Positions 45,876 through 54,181 are shown, counted from the stretch's first letter. The stretch: 64,000 nt of DNA from Chryseobacterium bernardetii (GCF_003815975.1 NZ_CP033932.1:1426001-1490000); one strand, 5' to 3'. Translations and numbers: made by a program. The notes: generated by a model from the sequence alone, not told the origin.

Positions 45876-46748
45876 TTGGACAAAAATCTCATTCAAAGAA
45901 CCATTTCAGGTCTCGTTTATGTAGCTATTATCATTCTTTGTTCGACTCCTTTAGGGGCGCAACTTATCAACAGCATTTTTCCCGGTCTTATTCAGCAACA
46001 ATATCTTTATCATGGTTTGATAAGTCTTTTACTGATTGTGGGGACTTGGGAGTGTGTAAAAATAATGAAGTTCGGAAAAGGATATGAGAAATGGGTAGTG
46101 TATCCATTGGTTATTTTTATATTTTACATTTTTTCAAAAAGATACTTCCATCACGACTTCTTTTTCGATTTCAGATTGAGTGAGATATTAGCACTTGCCC
46201 TTATTGGTATTGCTGTAGTTACTTTATTTAAATTTCCTAACGAATTATACTTTGATAGCGGAAAACTGATTTTTACAGTCATTTATGTTGCCCTGCCCTT
46301 CAGTTTTGCATTAGGATTACCAAAATTCTCCAGTTATAGTGATAGTTTCTCTTTAGAAGTTCTTTTTCTCTTCATTCTGATCTGGAGTAGTGATACATTT
46401 GCATATCTGGTAGGGAAATTCTTCGGGAAACACAAAATGGCGCCTAAAATTTCTCCTAAAAAGACATGGGAAGGTTATATAGGCGGGGTTGTTCTGACGT
46501 TGGTACTGTCTTATTTTGTAGAGCACTATCAGCCTGAACTGAGAGGGAACTGGATATTTGTTGGATTTTTGGTAGCTGCCTTTGCTCCTCTCGGAGATTT
46601 GGTAGAAAGCCAGTTAAAGAGAAATTTCGGTGTGAAAGACAGTGGAAACATCATTCCGGGGCACGGTGGAGTATTAGATAGGCTGGATAGTTTTATTATC
46701 TGCGTTCCTGTCGTATATTTGTACTTTATTTTAGAAAAATTTATTTAA
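45876..46748 (+). CDS. cdsA: Phosphatidate cytidylyltransferase, TTG start
   Basis: 290 residues; makes CDP-diacylglycerol from phosphatidic acid and CTP at the inner membrane, the branch point to phosphatidylethanolamine. Eight or so transmembrane segments and the family signature near the C-terminus: SQLKRNFGVKDSG, then PGHGGVLDRLDS with the metal-binding Asp residues; SPKKTWEGYIGG precedes it. It starts with TTG (MDKNLIQRTISG after initiation), as does the gene before it. psd follows after 4 nt, placing two steps of phospholipid synthesis together. Confidence 0.92.
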   Translation: MDKNLIQRTISGLVYVAIIILCSTPLGAQLINSIFPGLIQQQYLYHGLISLLLIVGTWECVKIMKFGKGYEKWVVYPLVIFIFYIFSKRYFHHDFFFDFRLSEILALALIGIAVVTLFKFPNELYFDSGKLIFTVIYVALPFSFALGLPKFSSYSDSFSLEVLFLFILIWSSDTFAYLVGKFFGKHKMAPKISPKKTWEGYIGGVVLTLVLSYFVEHYQPELRGNWIFVGFLVAAFAPLGDLVESQLKRNFGVKDSGNIIPGHGGVLDRLDSFIICVPVVYLYFILEKFI

Positions 46749-46752
46749 TCTC

Positions 46753-47409
46753 ATGAAATTACATAGAGAATCAAAAGGAACCATTACGGTAGCAACAATA
46801 CTTTTTCTGGTATTGGGAGCTTTAGCCATCTATTTCCTTAAAATATGGTCTTTACTGATCATTGCACCTTTGTTGATTATTTACTGTCTTATATTCTGGT
46901 TTTTCAGAGTTCCGAACCGAACTATTCTTGACCACAGAGAGAATGTAATCGCTCCGGTGGACGGAAAAGTGGTAATGATCAAAGAAGTGGAAGAAAATGA
47001 ATTCATTAAAGGAAAAGCCATCCAGGTTTCTATTTTCATGTCTCCATTGAATGTACACATCTGTAGATATCCGGTAAGCGGAAAAGTAATCTATAAAAAA
47101 TACCATCCGGGGAAATATCTGGTGGCATGGCATGAAAAATCATCCACAGAAAATGAAAGAACAACTGTAGCGATTGAAACTGAAACCAACCATAAAGTAG
47201 TTTTCAGACAGATTGCAGGATATGTAGCCAGAAGGATCGTATTCTACTGTAATGAAGGAGATCCGGCAAAAGCCGGACATGAGTTCGGATTTATCAAATT
47301 CGGGTCAAGAATGGACGTGTTTCTGCCTTTGGATACAGAGATCATCTGTAAGATCGGGGATATTACAAAAGGAGGTTTGGATGTTATCGCCAAACTCAAA
47401 GAAAATTAA
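46753..47409 (+). CDS. psd: Phosphatidylserine decarboxylase proenzyme (short form)
   Basis: 218 residues; forms phosphatidylethanolamine. Two N-terminal transmembrane helices (about 10-30 and 33-50), then the catalytic domain with SPLNVHICRYPVSG and the self-cleavage site FGSRMD, where Gly184-Ser185 would be cut and Ser185 become the pyruvoyl group. The short class (about 220 residues) with a GS rather than LGST site is the type widespread in Bacteroidota. It ends the operon. Confidence 0.93.
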   Translation: MKLHRESKGTITVATILFLVLGALAIYFLKIWSLLIIAPLLIIYCLIFWFFRVPNRTILDHRENVIAPVDGKVVMIKEVEENEFIKGKAIQVSIFMSPLNVHICRYPVSGKVIYKKYHPGKYLVAWHEKSSTENERTTVAIETETNHKVVFRQIAGYVARRIVFYCNEGDPAKAGHEFGFIKFGSRMDVFLPLDTEIICKIGDITKGGLDVIAKLKEN

Positions 47410-47430
47410 AATCATTACAACATAAATATT

Positions 47431-47452
47431 AAGAGGGCCATGTGGTCCTCTT
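47431..47452 (+). terminator. Intrinsic terminator after psd
   Basis: AAGAGGGCC pairs with GGTCCTCTT (one G-T pair), tight loop ATGT, followed by T5. Confidence 0.85.
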
Positions 47453-47478
47453 TTTCATTTGAGGGGTATTGCTGATGG

Positions 47479-47551
47479 GTGAGTTTAACTACTCGTGAGT
47501 AGTATTGCGTAGTGATGCGTGGGTTTTCTTTTATAGAGAACAATAATTTTG
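47479..47551 (+). promoter_or_regulatory. Phased CTAC/GTAG element copy 1 plus -7 box
   Basis: CTAC (47489-47492), GTAG (47499-47502), GTAG (47509-47512) and a fourth weaker GTGG (47519-47522) recur exactly every 10 bp. Preceding bases GTGAGTTTA match copy 3. TAATTTTG (47544-47551), a TAnnTTTG -7 box, starts 31 bp after the third half-site. No -33 TTTG is seen, as for an activator-dependent promoter. The rest of the 394-nt gap before the LuxR-type gene has a second TAnnTTTG, TATTTTTG at 47602-47609, within TGTTAATATTTTTG, a 14-mer also found at copy 2; no small ORF is evident. Confidence 0.6.
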
Positions 47552-47803
47552 CCGGCTTAAAAATATAACCCATTAATTTTAGGCAAGTTGATCACTGTTA
47601 ATATTTTTGTCATATGATTTTTTTTCAGTTTTAATATTTCAATATTGGAATTTTAGTAAATTTAGAAAGAAAATTACCTGATTTTTTTAACAGTAAAATT
47701 ACTGAGAGATTTCTTTGTATATTTTATTTGATTAAAAAATATAGAAGATTTTCACATTAATTTGTTCAAATCCCTATTTGGTCTATATAAAAACAACAAT
47801 AAG

Positions 47804-48796
47804 ATGATTTATAATTTTTTATTTAAAACGCTTAATGGTGAGCCAGACAAATTGGAAGCTGATGCTGACCGCAATTATCTGGATATTATTAACCGGTATC
47901 TGTTTTCGTTGTTTTTCATATTTTTCTTTTATTCTGTTTTCATCATAGCTTTTTTCGGGGATATGCTGATTTCAATATTTCTTACTGCTATTACTTTTTT
48001 CTGGTTGCTTCTGATGGCTATAAAAGGTAAAACAAGAAGATTTAAAAAGATTTTGAAACTTTTCATTATCCTTGTTTTTGTGTTGTTGACTTTTATAGTG
48101 AGTTTTTTTAATATTTATACTTATAAGAGCGGTGGTGTAGAATATTTTTATTTTTGTCTCTTATTTGCAGTTCCATTCTTTCTCAATTATAAGAAGGAAC
48201 CATTTTCTATCATTTTCGTCACTCTCATAATCAGCATTAACTTTATTGCATGTCTTTATTTTGATTTTGACTTTCTTCCCAGAAGCAGATTTTTAGAAAA
48301 AGATGATTTTAAAACCTTAAAATTGTTGAATATTTTGTTTTCTATTGCCTATTTTTTCATGGATATTGTTTTTATTACTCATAAAGATGAACGGATTATG
48401 GGACTAATTAGCGATAGAAATGTAAAAGAGTCTACTATTAAGGAACTGGAAAAAACGAATAGCGAGCTGATGAAGCAACAGATGCTTATCAATCATCTTT
48501 CAGAAGAAAATATTCAGGAAATTTTTAAATTGGCCGAAAAAAATTCTCCTCTTTTTTTTGAAAAGTTTCAGGTGTTTTTCCCCCATTTTGTTTCAGGTAT
48601 TTTAAAAATAAACCCGGATCTTATTCATTCTGAATTGTATTTCTGTGCATTAATGAAACTTGATTTTGATACCAAGAAAATAGCACAATGTACAAATAAC
48701 AGTATTCGTGCTGTAGAAAGTAAAAAATACAGAATAAGAAAGAAACTTAATATTCCGTCCGAGATCAACATTAACAGTTTTCTTATTAAAATTTAA
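47804..48796 (+). CDS. Membrane-anchored LuxR-type (GerE) HTH regulator
   Basis: 330 residues from the first ATG; a TTG 42 nt earlier would add 14 residues and cannot be excluded. The N-terminal ~190 residues hold about six transmembrane helices (YLFSLFFIFFFYSVFIIAFF, ISIFLTAITFFWLLLMAI, LFIILVFVLLTFIVSFF and others). A short coiled coil (TIKELEKTNSELMKQQMLIN) leads to a C-terminal HTH: PDLIHSELYFCALMKLDFDT, KKIAQCTNNSIRAVESKKYR, IRKKLNIP. This HTH variant is common in Bacteroidota. The anchored layout suggests a one-component sensor of a membrane signal. It lies in the cluster with phased CTAC/GTAG elements and may bind them (inference). Confidence 0.8.
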   Translation: MIYNFLFKTLNGEPDKLEADADRNYLDIINRYLFSLFFIFFFYSVFIIAFFGDMLISIFLTAITFFWLLLMAIKGKTRRFKKILKLFIILVFVLLTFIVSFFNIYTYKSGGVEYFYFCLLFAVPFFLNYKKEPFSIIFVTLIISINFIACLYFDFDFLPRSRFLEKDDFKTLKLLNILFSIAYFFMDIVFITHKDERIMGLISDRNVKESTIKELEKTNSELMKQQMLINHLSEENIQEIFKLAEKNSPLFFEKFQVFFPHFVSGILKINPDLIHSELYFCALMKLDFDTKKIAQCTNNSIRAVESKKYRIRKKLNIPSEININSFLIKI

Positions 48797-48814
48797 AACA
48801 TATTCTGATTTTTA

Positions 48815-48878
48815 CTACTTATGCGTAGTGTTGAGTAGCATACGGCGCACCTTTTAGCCTTTATTGTTAATATTTTTG
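48815..48878 (+). promoter_or_regulatory. Phased CTAC/GTAG element copy 2 plus -7 box
   Basis: CTAC (48815-48818), GTAG (48825-48828), GTAG (48835-48838), 10-bp period. TATTTTTG (48871-48878) is a perfect TAnnTTTG starting 32 bp after the third half-site and 15 nt before the next gene. No -33 TTTG. Confidence 0.6.
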
Positions 48879-48892
48879 CAAAAATACAGTGG

Positions 48893-49306
48893 ATGAATAT
48901 TAAGAATATTGATATTGGAGATGTAATCAGATCAAAAGTAGAAGAACACCAGATCTCAATAGAAAGGATCTCCAGATTTTTAGGCAAAACAGAAGATGAG
49001 ATTGAAAAGATGTATGAACAGAAAAGTATTGATACTGATATTCTGTTGAAATGGTGTAAGCTTTTGAAATTTGATTTCTTTAGATTTTATACCGGGCATC
49101 TGATTTTATACTCACCCGGATCAAGAATTGATAATACATTCCGGCAAAAAGGAGAAACCATGGTTTTCAGAAAGAGTATTTATACCCAGGAAGTGAAGGA
49201 TTTTGTTCTGGAAAAAATAAATACTGGAAAAATGACAGCCAATGAAGTTGTGGTAAAGTATAAGATTCCAAAAACCACTTTATACAAATGGATGAAAAAA
49301 ATATAG
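48893..49306 (+). CDS. Double HTH regulator: XRE-like N-terminus with transposase-like C-terminus
   Basis: 137 residues. The first ~70 resemble Bacteroidota XRE/Cro-type domains (IGDVIRSKVEEHQISIERIS, RFLGKTEDEIEKMYEQKSID, TDILLKWCKLLKFDFFRFY). After a linker, residues about 95-137 hold a psq/Transposase_8-like HTH: YTQEVKDFVLEKINTGKMTA, NEVVVKYKIPKTTLYKWMKK. No catalytic DDE domain is present, so it is not an active transposase; a domesticated DNA-binding protein is likelier. The next gene starts 1 nt after its stop and also encodes a transposase-like HTH, so the two may act together. Confidence 0.72.
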   Translation: MNIKNIDIGDVIRSKVEEHQISIERISRFLGKTEDEIEKMYEQKSIDTDILLKWCKLLKFDFFRFYTGHLILYSPGSRIDNTFRQKGETMVFRKSIYTQEVKDFVLEKINTGKMTANEVVVKYKIPKTTLYKWMKKI

Positions 49307-49307
49307 T

Positions 49308-49628
49308 ATGATTCCGGATTACAAGCAAATTTATACTGACATTATTCAGGAACGCTTTCCTGAAAAATTAACAGACACTGCAATCAGGCATAAACTTGAA
49401 AGGTTGAATTCTGCGATTGAAGTACTGAAGTTTAACCAACTGATTTTTGGAGAACCTGATTATGCTGTCGGGTTTAATAATCAAAGGCTGCGTTCCTATG
49501 ATGAAGACTCCGTTCTGGAAATTCTCAGGTACCAGAAAAAGAACGGACTTAATAACATTCAGCTTAGCCATCATTTTAAAATAAGCAGGAATACGATTAC
49601 CAAATGGAAAGCTATTTTTAAGGTATAA
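49308..49628 (+). CDS. Small HTH protein with transposase-like C-terminal motif
   Basis: 106 residues. N-terminus MIPDYKQIYTDIIQERFPEK is helical; the C-terminal ~40 residues form an HTH: EDSVLEILRYQKKNGLNNIQ, LSHHFKISRNTITKWKAIF, parallel to the end of the preceding protein (KIPKTTLYKWM versus KISRNTITKW). Immediate spacing means cotranslation. It may be a partner subunit recognising adjacent half-sites; this is a guess from the phased DNA elements nearby. No catalytic residues. Confidence 0.68.
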   Translation: MIPDYKQIYTDIIQERFPEKLTDTAIRHKLERLNSAIEVLKFNQLIFGEPDYAVGFNNQRLRSYDEDSVLEILRYQKKNGLNNIQLSHHFKISRNTITKWKAIFKV

Positions 49629-49751
49629 AAAGCTTTTGTTCTTAGCATACCTTGTTTGATAGGCTGTAATGTATCAGCTCTTATATTTTTATAAAATCTA
49701 CCGGGGTTATTATTATTAATTGTTGTTATTTATATACATAATTGATTTTTT

Positions 49752-49825
49752 GTGAGTTTAGCTACGCATGAGTAGTATTGCGTACATCAGACTGATTAAT
49801 GAAACCCTTGCAATTGATAAATTTG
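49752..49825 (+). promoter_or_regulatory. Phased CTAC/GTAG element copy 3 plus -7 box
   Basis: CTAC (49762-49765), GTAG (49772-49775), GTAC (49782-49785), 10-bp period, preceded by GTGAGTTTA as in copy 1; over 34 nt copies 1 and 3 agree at 30 positions by my count. TAAATTTG (49818-49825), a TAnnTTTG box, starts 32 bp after the third half-site, giving a leader of about 45 nt for the secreted protein gene. No -33 TTTG at normal spacing. Confidence 0.62.
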
Positions 49826-49878
49826 TATAAAGCTTATGACTTTATTAAAAATTTAATCATAAACAATTATAATTTAAG

Positions 49879-51693
49879 ATGATGACTACAAAATTTACAA
49901 TTCCCCCGATCAAGGTATTGCTGATAGCGCTACTTTTCGCTTTTGGCAAGTTTTATTCGCAAGGTACCAATGGTGCTGTTGGGATTAATACCACAACACC
50001 TAATGCCAATTCTGTATTGGATGTCGTTTCAGCCAGCAATAATAAAGGAGTTCTTATTCCCAGGCTTACTGAAACCCAAAGAAATGCTATTGTAATTAAC
50101 ACTGCCAAGGATGATGGTTTGACAATTTATAATATTACTGAGGACTGTATTAATTACTGGAGTCTTGCTGACAACGAATGGAAAAGTGTCTGCGGACAAA
50201 TGGGCAAAGCTGTTTTTACGGTAGACTGTTCCAACACAAAAGCAATGGGAACCTATGTTCAGACCAAAGAGCTTACAGCATCCAATTATTTAAGTGTATC
50301 TGTAAACGTAACTAAAGTTGGAAGTTATACAATTACAGGGACTACAACAAATGGATATAATTTCTACGGAACAGGTGTTTTTCTTAATACAGGAACGCAA
50401 ACTATCCAAGTTCCGGGGCAGGGAGTGCCTGCTGCGATACAGGTGGATACTGTAGGACTTAATGCCAACGGGACAGATGTTACATGTACACCTGCTGTTA
50501 CAGTGAATGTATTAAGTCCGGCAGGGTCTTATACAATGAGTTGTGGAAGTGCTACGGTAAACGGAGTTTATAAAGTAGGAACAGCTTTAACAGCAGCCAA
50601 TACAATTACTCTTCCTGTTAATGTTACAGCACTGGGAAGCTATACTATTACTACCAATACTGTAGATGGAATTTCATTCAGCGGGTCAGGAACATTTACT
50701 TCTACAGGAAATCAGAATGTTACGTTAAACGGTACCGGAACACCTGCTTCTACAAGTGTGAAAACACTTACTATTACTTCCGACAGCCAGGGCGGGGTAT
50801 CTACAACTTGTACTGTTCAGGTAATTGTTGTTATTCCTATAAAGAAAATTTTGCATATTGGTAATGAAACTATGTATGGTTATAGTGCATTTACAGGACC
50901 TTCAAGAAGTCTGATGGATTCTCCGACAAATTTCGGAACCACGGCTTCAAGTAAAGTGAAAGCTGAAGGGTATACCCACACGTCATTAAATGCTAACCCA
51001 ACAGATGCTGCTCTACTTACAGCTTTGAATAATAAACCTGATATTGTAATCATCGGATTTGATAACAGTTCTTTGAATGCAACCCAGTCTGGTTATCTGG
51101 TAGACTATATGAATAAAAAAGGTGTTGTGATTGCATTCCAGGACAGAACTGATAGCAATGTTTCTCTCAACTTCCTTAGAGCCGTGTTTTCAAATCCGGC
51201 ATTGACGGTTGGGTATGTTGGAGGCGGAGCGGGTGCAGTATATCCGCTGGCTAATGCTAATGACCCGATTTTGAACGGACCTTTTGGGGATGTGAGGGGA
51301 AAAAACTGGGGAGAAGATGCTTCCACAACTGTAGCTATTACTTCTAATGTCAATGGAGTTATACCTTACAGCTATGCACAGCCAATAAATAATACTACAA
51401 CCTACTCAGGAATTACTGGATTTAGACATAGCAATTTAAATTTGGTTTGGTTTGGTGATGGTGGTTTTTTAAGTAATGAAAACGCTAATGGAAATCAGTA
51501 TCCTAGTAATACAATAGAGCCTTTTGTAGCTCCAAGTACAGGAGGATATTTACCAGTTCAGAAATCTGCCTACGGATATGCTGGAAACGGATATACTGCA
51601 GGATCAATGCAGGTTCAGAATTCAATCCTTTTTGCTAATATGCTGGCCTGGGCAATTCAGCAGGCAGAATTCAACGGAATAAACACACAATGA
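49879..51693 (+). CDS. Large secreted protein with two Ig-like repeats and a Rossmann-like C-terminal domain
   Basis: 604 residues; signal peptide (hydrophobic 11-22, cleaved near FYSQGT). Residues about 33-70 carry VGINTTTPNANSVLDVVSAS, KGVLIPRLTETQRNAI, a module at the start of many Bacteroidota surface proteins and similar to the KGMMIP block of the tandem jelly-roll proteins at 31-33.6 kb. Two ~105-residue Ig-like repeats follow (GSYTITGTTTNGYNFYGTGV and GSYTITTNTVDGISFSGSGT). The C-terminal ~280 residues (KKILHIGNETMYGYSAFTGP, PDIVIIGFDNSSLNATQSGY, LVDYMNKKGVVIAFQDR, NLVWFGDGGFLSNEN) look like a class I amidotransferase/ThuA-type Rossmann fold with no obvious catalytic Cys. No T9SS tail. 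Probable output gene of the HTH cluster. Confidence 0.75.
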   Translation: MMTTKFTIPPIKVLLIALLFAFGKFYSQGTNGAVGINTTTPNANSVLDVVSASNNKGVLIPRLTETQRNAIVINTAKDDGLTIYNITEDCINYWSLADNEWKSVCGQMGKAVFTVDCSNTKAMGTYVQTKELTASNYLSVSVNVTKVGSYTITGTTTNGYNFYGTGVFLNTGTQTIQVPGQGVPAAIQVDTVGLNANGTDVTCTPAVTVNVLSPAGSYTMSCGSATVNGVYKVGTALTAANTITLPVNVTALGSYTITTNTVDGISFSGSGTFTSTGNQNVTLNGTGTPASTSVKTLTITSDSQGGVSTTCTVQVIVVIPIKKILHIGNETMYGYSAFTGPSRSLMDSPTNFGTTASSKVKAEGYTHTSLNANPTDAALLTALNNKPDIVIIGFDNSSLNATQSGYLVDYMNKKGVVIAFQDRTDSNVSLNFLRAVFSNPALTVGYVGGGAGAVYPLANANDPILNGPFGDVRGKNWGEDASTTVAITSNVNGVIPYSYAQPINNTTTYSGITGFRHSNLNLVWFGDGGFLSNENANGNQYPSNTIEPFVAPSTGGYLPVQKSAYGYAGNGYTAGSMQVQNSILFANMLAWAIQQAEFNGINTQ

Positions 51694-51713
51694 TAAAAAA
51701 GTTTTAAAGAAGG

Positions 51714-51746
51714 CTCCGGCACATTTATTTGTGCCGGAGTTTTTTA
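51714..51746. terminator. Strong terminator, likely bidirectional
   Basis: 9-bp GC-rich perfect stem CTCCGGCAC / GTGCCGGAG with ATTTATTT loop and a T6 tail on the + side; it also lies at the end of the convergent DUF1801 gene. Confidence 0.92.
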
Positions 51747-52091
51747 TTTAATATATGTTTTGATTTCTTCCAGAAGATCTAATATGAATTCTACCGGCAA
51801 ATCCTTATTCACATCAATTAACAAGATTTTAAACTTCTTCCTTCCGTCCTGTGTCAGTTCCGGATAATTCAGTTTATCCCCGTGATAAAAACTGAGGTAA
51901 TGTTTTTTATATTTTTTGCTGTAATAAAAATAGCACAGCATTTTCTTTCTGTACTTGATAAAGGGAAGACCAAAGCTGAAAGTTTCTGTAATATTTTCTG
52001 GGTCTGAAGCCAGAATAGTATCCCTTAAAAAAAGAAGAGTACTTCTTTCAGGCTCTTCGATTCTGTAGAAATACTCTTGTATGGGATTCAT
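51744..52091 (-). CDS. DUF1801 domain protein
   Basis: 115 residues: NPIQEYFYRIEEPERSTLLF, ETFSFGLPFIKYRKKMLCYF, SFYHGDKL, the pattern of the DUF1801/YdhG family (a small alpha+beta fold related to phage-type and frataxin-like proteins). Cytoplasmic, function unknown. It follows the ABC exporter gene by 21 nt and is probably cotranscribed with it. Confidence 0.8.
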   Translation of the reverse strand: MNPIQEYFYRIEEPERSTLLFLRDTILASDPENITETFSFGLPFIKYRKKMLCYFYYSKKYKKHYLSFYHGDKLNYPELTQDGRKKFKILLIDVNKDLPVEFILDLLEEIKTYIK

Positions 52092-52112
52092 TTTATATTG
52101 AGTTAAGAATAA

Positions 52113-53951
52113 TTAATCAAAGTTTTGAAGTTCAACGAGTTTGTTGTACATTCCTTTTTTTGCAATAAGCTCATGGTGGGTTCCCTGTTCAACGATGGTT
52201 CCTTTTTCCATCACTACAATCCAGTCTGCTTTTTGGATGGTTGAAAGTCTGTGGGCAATCACAAGGGAAGTTCTGTTCTCCATCATTTTTTCCAGAGCAT
52301 CCTGTACAAATCTTTCAGATTCCGTGTCTAAAGCTGAAGTAGCTTCATCCAGGATCATGATCGGTGGATTTTTCAGTACGGCTCTTGCAATGGATACCCT
52401 TTGTTTTTGTCCTCCGGAAAGTTTGTTCCCGTCATCCCCGATGTTAGTATCATATCCTTCAGAAAGCCCTGTAATGAATGCATCTGCATTAGCTATTTTA
52501 GCCGCTGCAATTACCTCGTCTCTGGTAGCATCAGGTTTACCCATCAGGATGTTGTTGTAAACAGTGTCATTGAACAATACAGATTCCTGAGTGACCATTC
52601 CCAAAAGCTGTCGGTATTCCTGTAGCTTCAAATGTTTGATATCCACACCATCAATTAGAATTTGCCCTTCAGAAACATCATAGAATCTTGCTAAAAGATT
52701 GGCAATAGTTGTTTTTCCACTTCCGCTCTGTCCTACCAAAGCAACTGTTTTTCCTTTAGGAATTGTCAGATCAAAGTTTTTAAGAATCAGATTGGCCTTA
52801 TCATAATAAAATCCGATATTCTTAAATTCTATATTTCTGTTAAGGGTTGAAATAGAAACCGGTTCAGCAATTTCTTCAATTTTCACATCGGCATCAAGGA
52901 TTTCAAGCACCCTTTTCAAAGAAGCTTCTCCTTTCTGTACGTTGGAAATAGAGGTTGATAAGCTCTTCGCAGGCGGAAGGATCTGGAAGAACATTCCCAG
53001 GAATACAAGGAAGTCGGCAGGTGATATGCTTTGTTCTACAATAATCTGTTTACCTCCATACCATGCAATGATCAAAAAGGTAATAGACCCAAGGAATTCG
53101 CTCATTGGAGATGCCAGTTCTTTCTTTTTACCTAAGCTGATAGAGCTCGAAATCCATTTGTTCATTGATTTCATGAAACGGTTATCCATAATCTTTTCCG
53201 CATTAAAGATTTTAATAACTTTTGATGATTTAAGTGTTTCATCTACTATGGAGAAGATTGTACCCAGTTCATGCTGTGCTTCGTGAGAATCTTTTTTAAG
53301 GCTTTTCCCGATTAAGGCGATCATTGTTCCCATTACCGGAAGTACCAGCAGGGAGAAAAGAGTCATTTCTGCACTCAGGAAAAACAGAGTAATCAATGTA
53401 CTGATTAGCATGAAAGGGGCATTGATAAGTTCTATTAAACTTCCCAAAATATTCCCCTCCACATCGCCAACGTCATTAGACATACGGGACATCATATCTC
53501 CTTTTCGGCTTTCTGTAAAGAATGAAACGGGTAGAGAAAGTATTTTTCTATACATGGCTCCACGAAGATCTTTGGTAACTCCCACACGGTAATTGATAAG
53601 CAATAAAGAACCAAAATATCGGAATGCATTTCTTAAAAAGAACATGAAGGCAGTAATTACACAAAGCCAGGCAAGAACAGTTAGAGCGCCATGAGCACTT
53701 ACCAAAGTCTGGATATAGTAATTGGAATATTCTTTTACATAGGTGAAAAAATCTAAGATTTCACCGGAATAAACAGGAGCTGTTTCATATTTTTCAGGTT
53801 TAATAGTGCCGAAAAGCATTCCCAAAACCGGTAAAATAGTCCCTAAGGAAGCAATCTGAAATAAGGAATACAGAATATTGAAAAACAAACTTCCGTAGAT
53901 ATATTTTTGATGGGGTCTGGCGAACCTCAGAATTTTTTTATACTCATTCAT
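52113..53951 (-). CDS. ABC exporter, fused permease-ATPase (MsbA-like)
   Basis: 612 residues. N-terminal six-helix transmembrane domain (residues 15-335) and C-terminal ATPase: Walker A GQSGSGKTT at 407-415, Q-loop TQES near 454, signature LSGGQKQR at 511-518, Walker B IMILDEATSA at 531-540, and H-loop His in VIAHRLST. Half-transporters of this type work as homodimers that flip lipid A-core, lipids or drugs; substrate cannot be read from sequence. The MsbA-like length and the absence of a nearby partner half-transporter favour a lipid flippase. Confidence 0.92.
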   Translation of the reverse strand: MNEYKKILRFARPHQKYIYGSLFFNILYSLFQIASLGTILPVLGMLFGTIKPEKYETAPVYSGEILDFFTYVKEYSNYYIQTLVSAHGALTVLAWLCVITAFMFFLRNAFRYFGSLLLINYRVGVTKDLRGAMYRKILSLPVSFFTESRKGDMMSRMSNDVGDVEGNILGSLIELINAPFMLISTLITLFFLSAEMTLFSLLVLPVMGTMIALIGKSLKKDSHEAQHELGTIFSIVDETLKSSKVIKIFNAEKIMDNRFMKSMNKWISSSISLGKKKELASPMSEFLGSITFLIIAWYGGKQIIVEQSISPADFLVFLGMFFQILPPAKSLSTSISNVQKGEASLKRVLEILDADVKIEEIAEPVSISTLNRNIEFKNIGFYYDKANLILKNFDLTIPKGKTVALVGQSGSGKTTIANLLARFYDVSEGQILIDGVDIKHLKLQEYRQLLGMVTQESVLFNDTVYNNILMGKPDATRDEVIAAAKIANADAFITGLSEGYDTNIGDDGNKLSGGQKQRVSIARAVLKNPPIMILDEATSALDTESERFVQDALEKMMENRTSLVIAHRLSTIQKADWIVVMEKGTIVEQGTHHELIAKKGMYNKLVELQNFD

Positions 53952-53971
53952 TCAATGAAAAATTTGGATAG

Positions 53972-53979
53972 CAAAATTA
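53972..53979 (-). promoter_or_regulatory. Candidate -7 box (TAATTTTG) for the ABC exporter gene
   Basis: Minus strand match to TAnnTTTG, 20 nt before the start codon; no -33 TTTG at the expected distance. The remaining 200 nt to the M28 gene contain only the terminator below. Confidence 0.4.
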
Positions 53980-54145
53980 CGTAAAATTAGAAGATAAGAC
54001 GTTCTTAATCCTGTTTTACTTTAATGGATAAGTTTCAAAATCAGTGTTTTTGTTACAACACATTGAAATAAAGTAAAAAACAAGTGAAAAACACTGCAGA
54101 ATCTGGAGCACAGAAAGAGTATATTTTCAGATAAAGTCAAAATAA

Positions 54146-54164
54146 AACCGCCAGAAAGGCGGTT
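54146..54164 (-). terminator. Intrinsic terminator after the M28 peptidase gene
   Basis: AACCGCC / GGCGGTT 7-bp GC-rich stem with 5-nt loop, followed on the minus strand by TTTATTTTG. Confidence 0.85.
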
Positions 54165-54181
54165 ACTGTATGAGGATCGAA

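Noticed and set aside
48893..49628. Insertion-sequence transposase fragments
   Set aside because: The two HTH proteins have intact frames, 1-nt spacing and a promoter, but no DDE domain, no terminal inverted repeats and no target duplication could be found around them.
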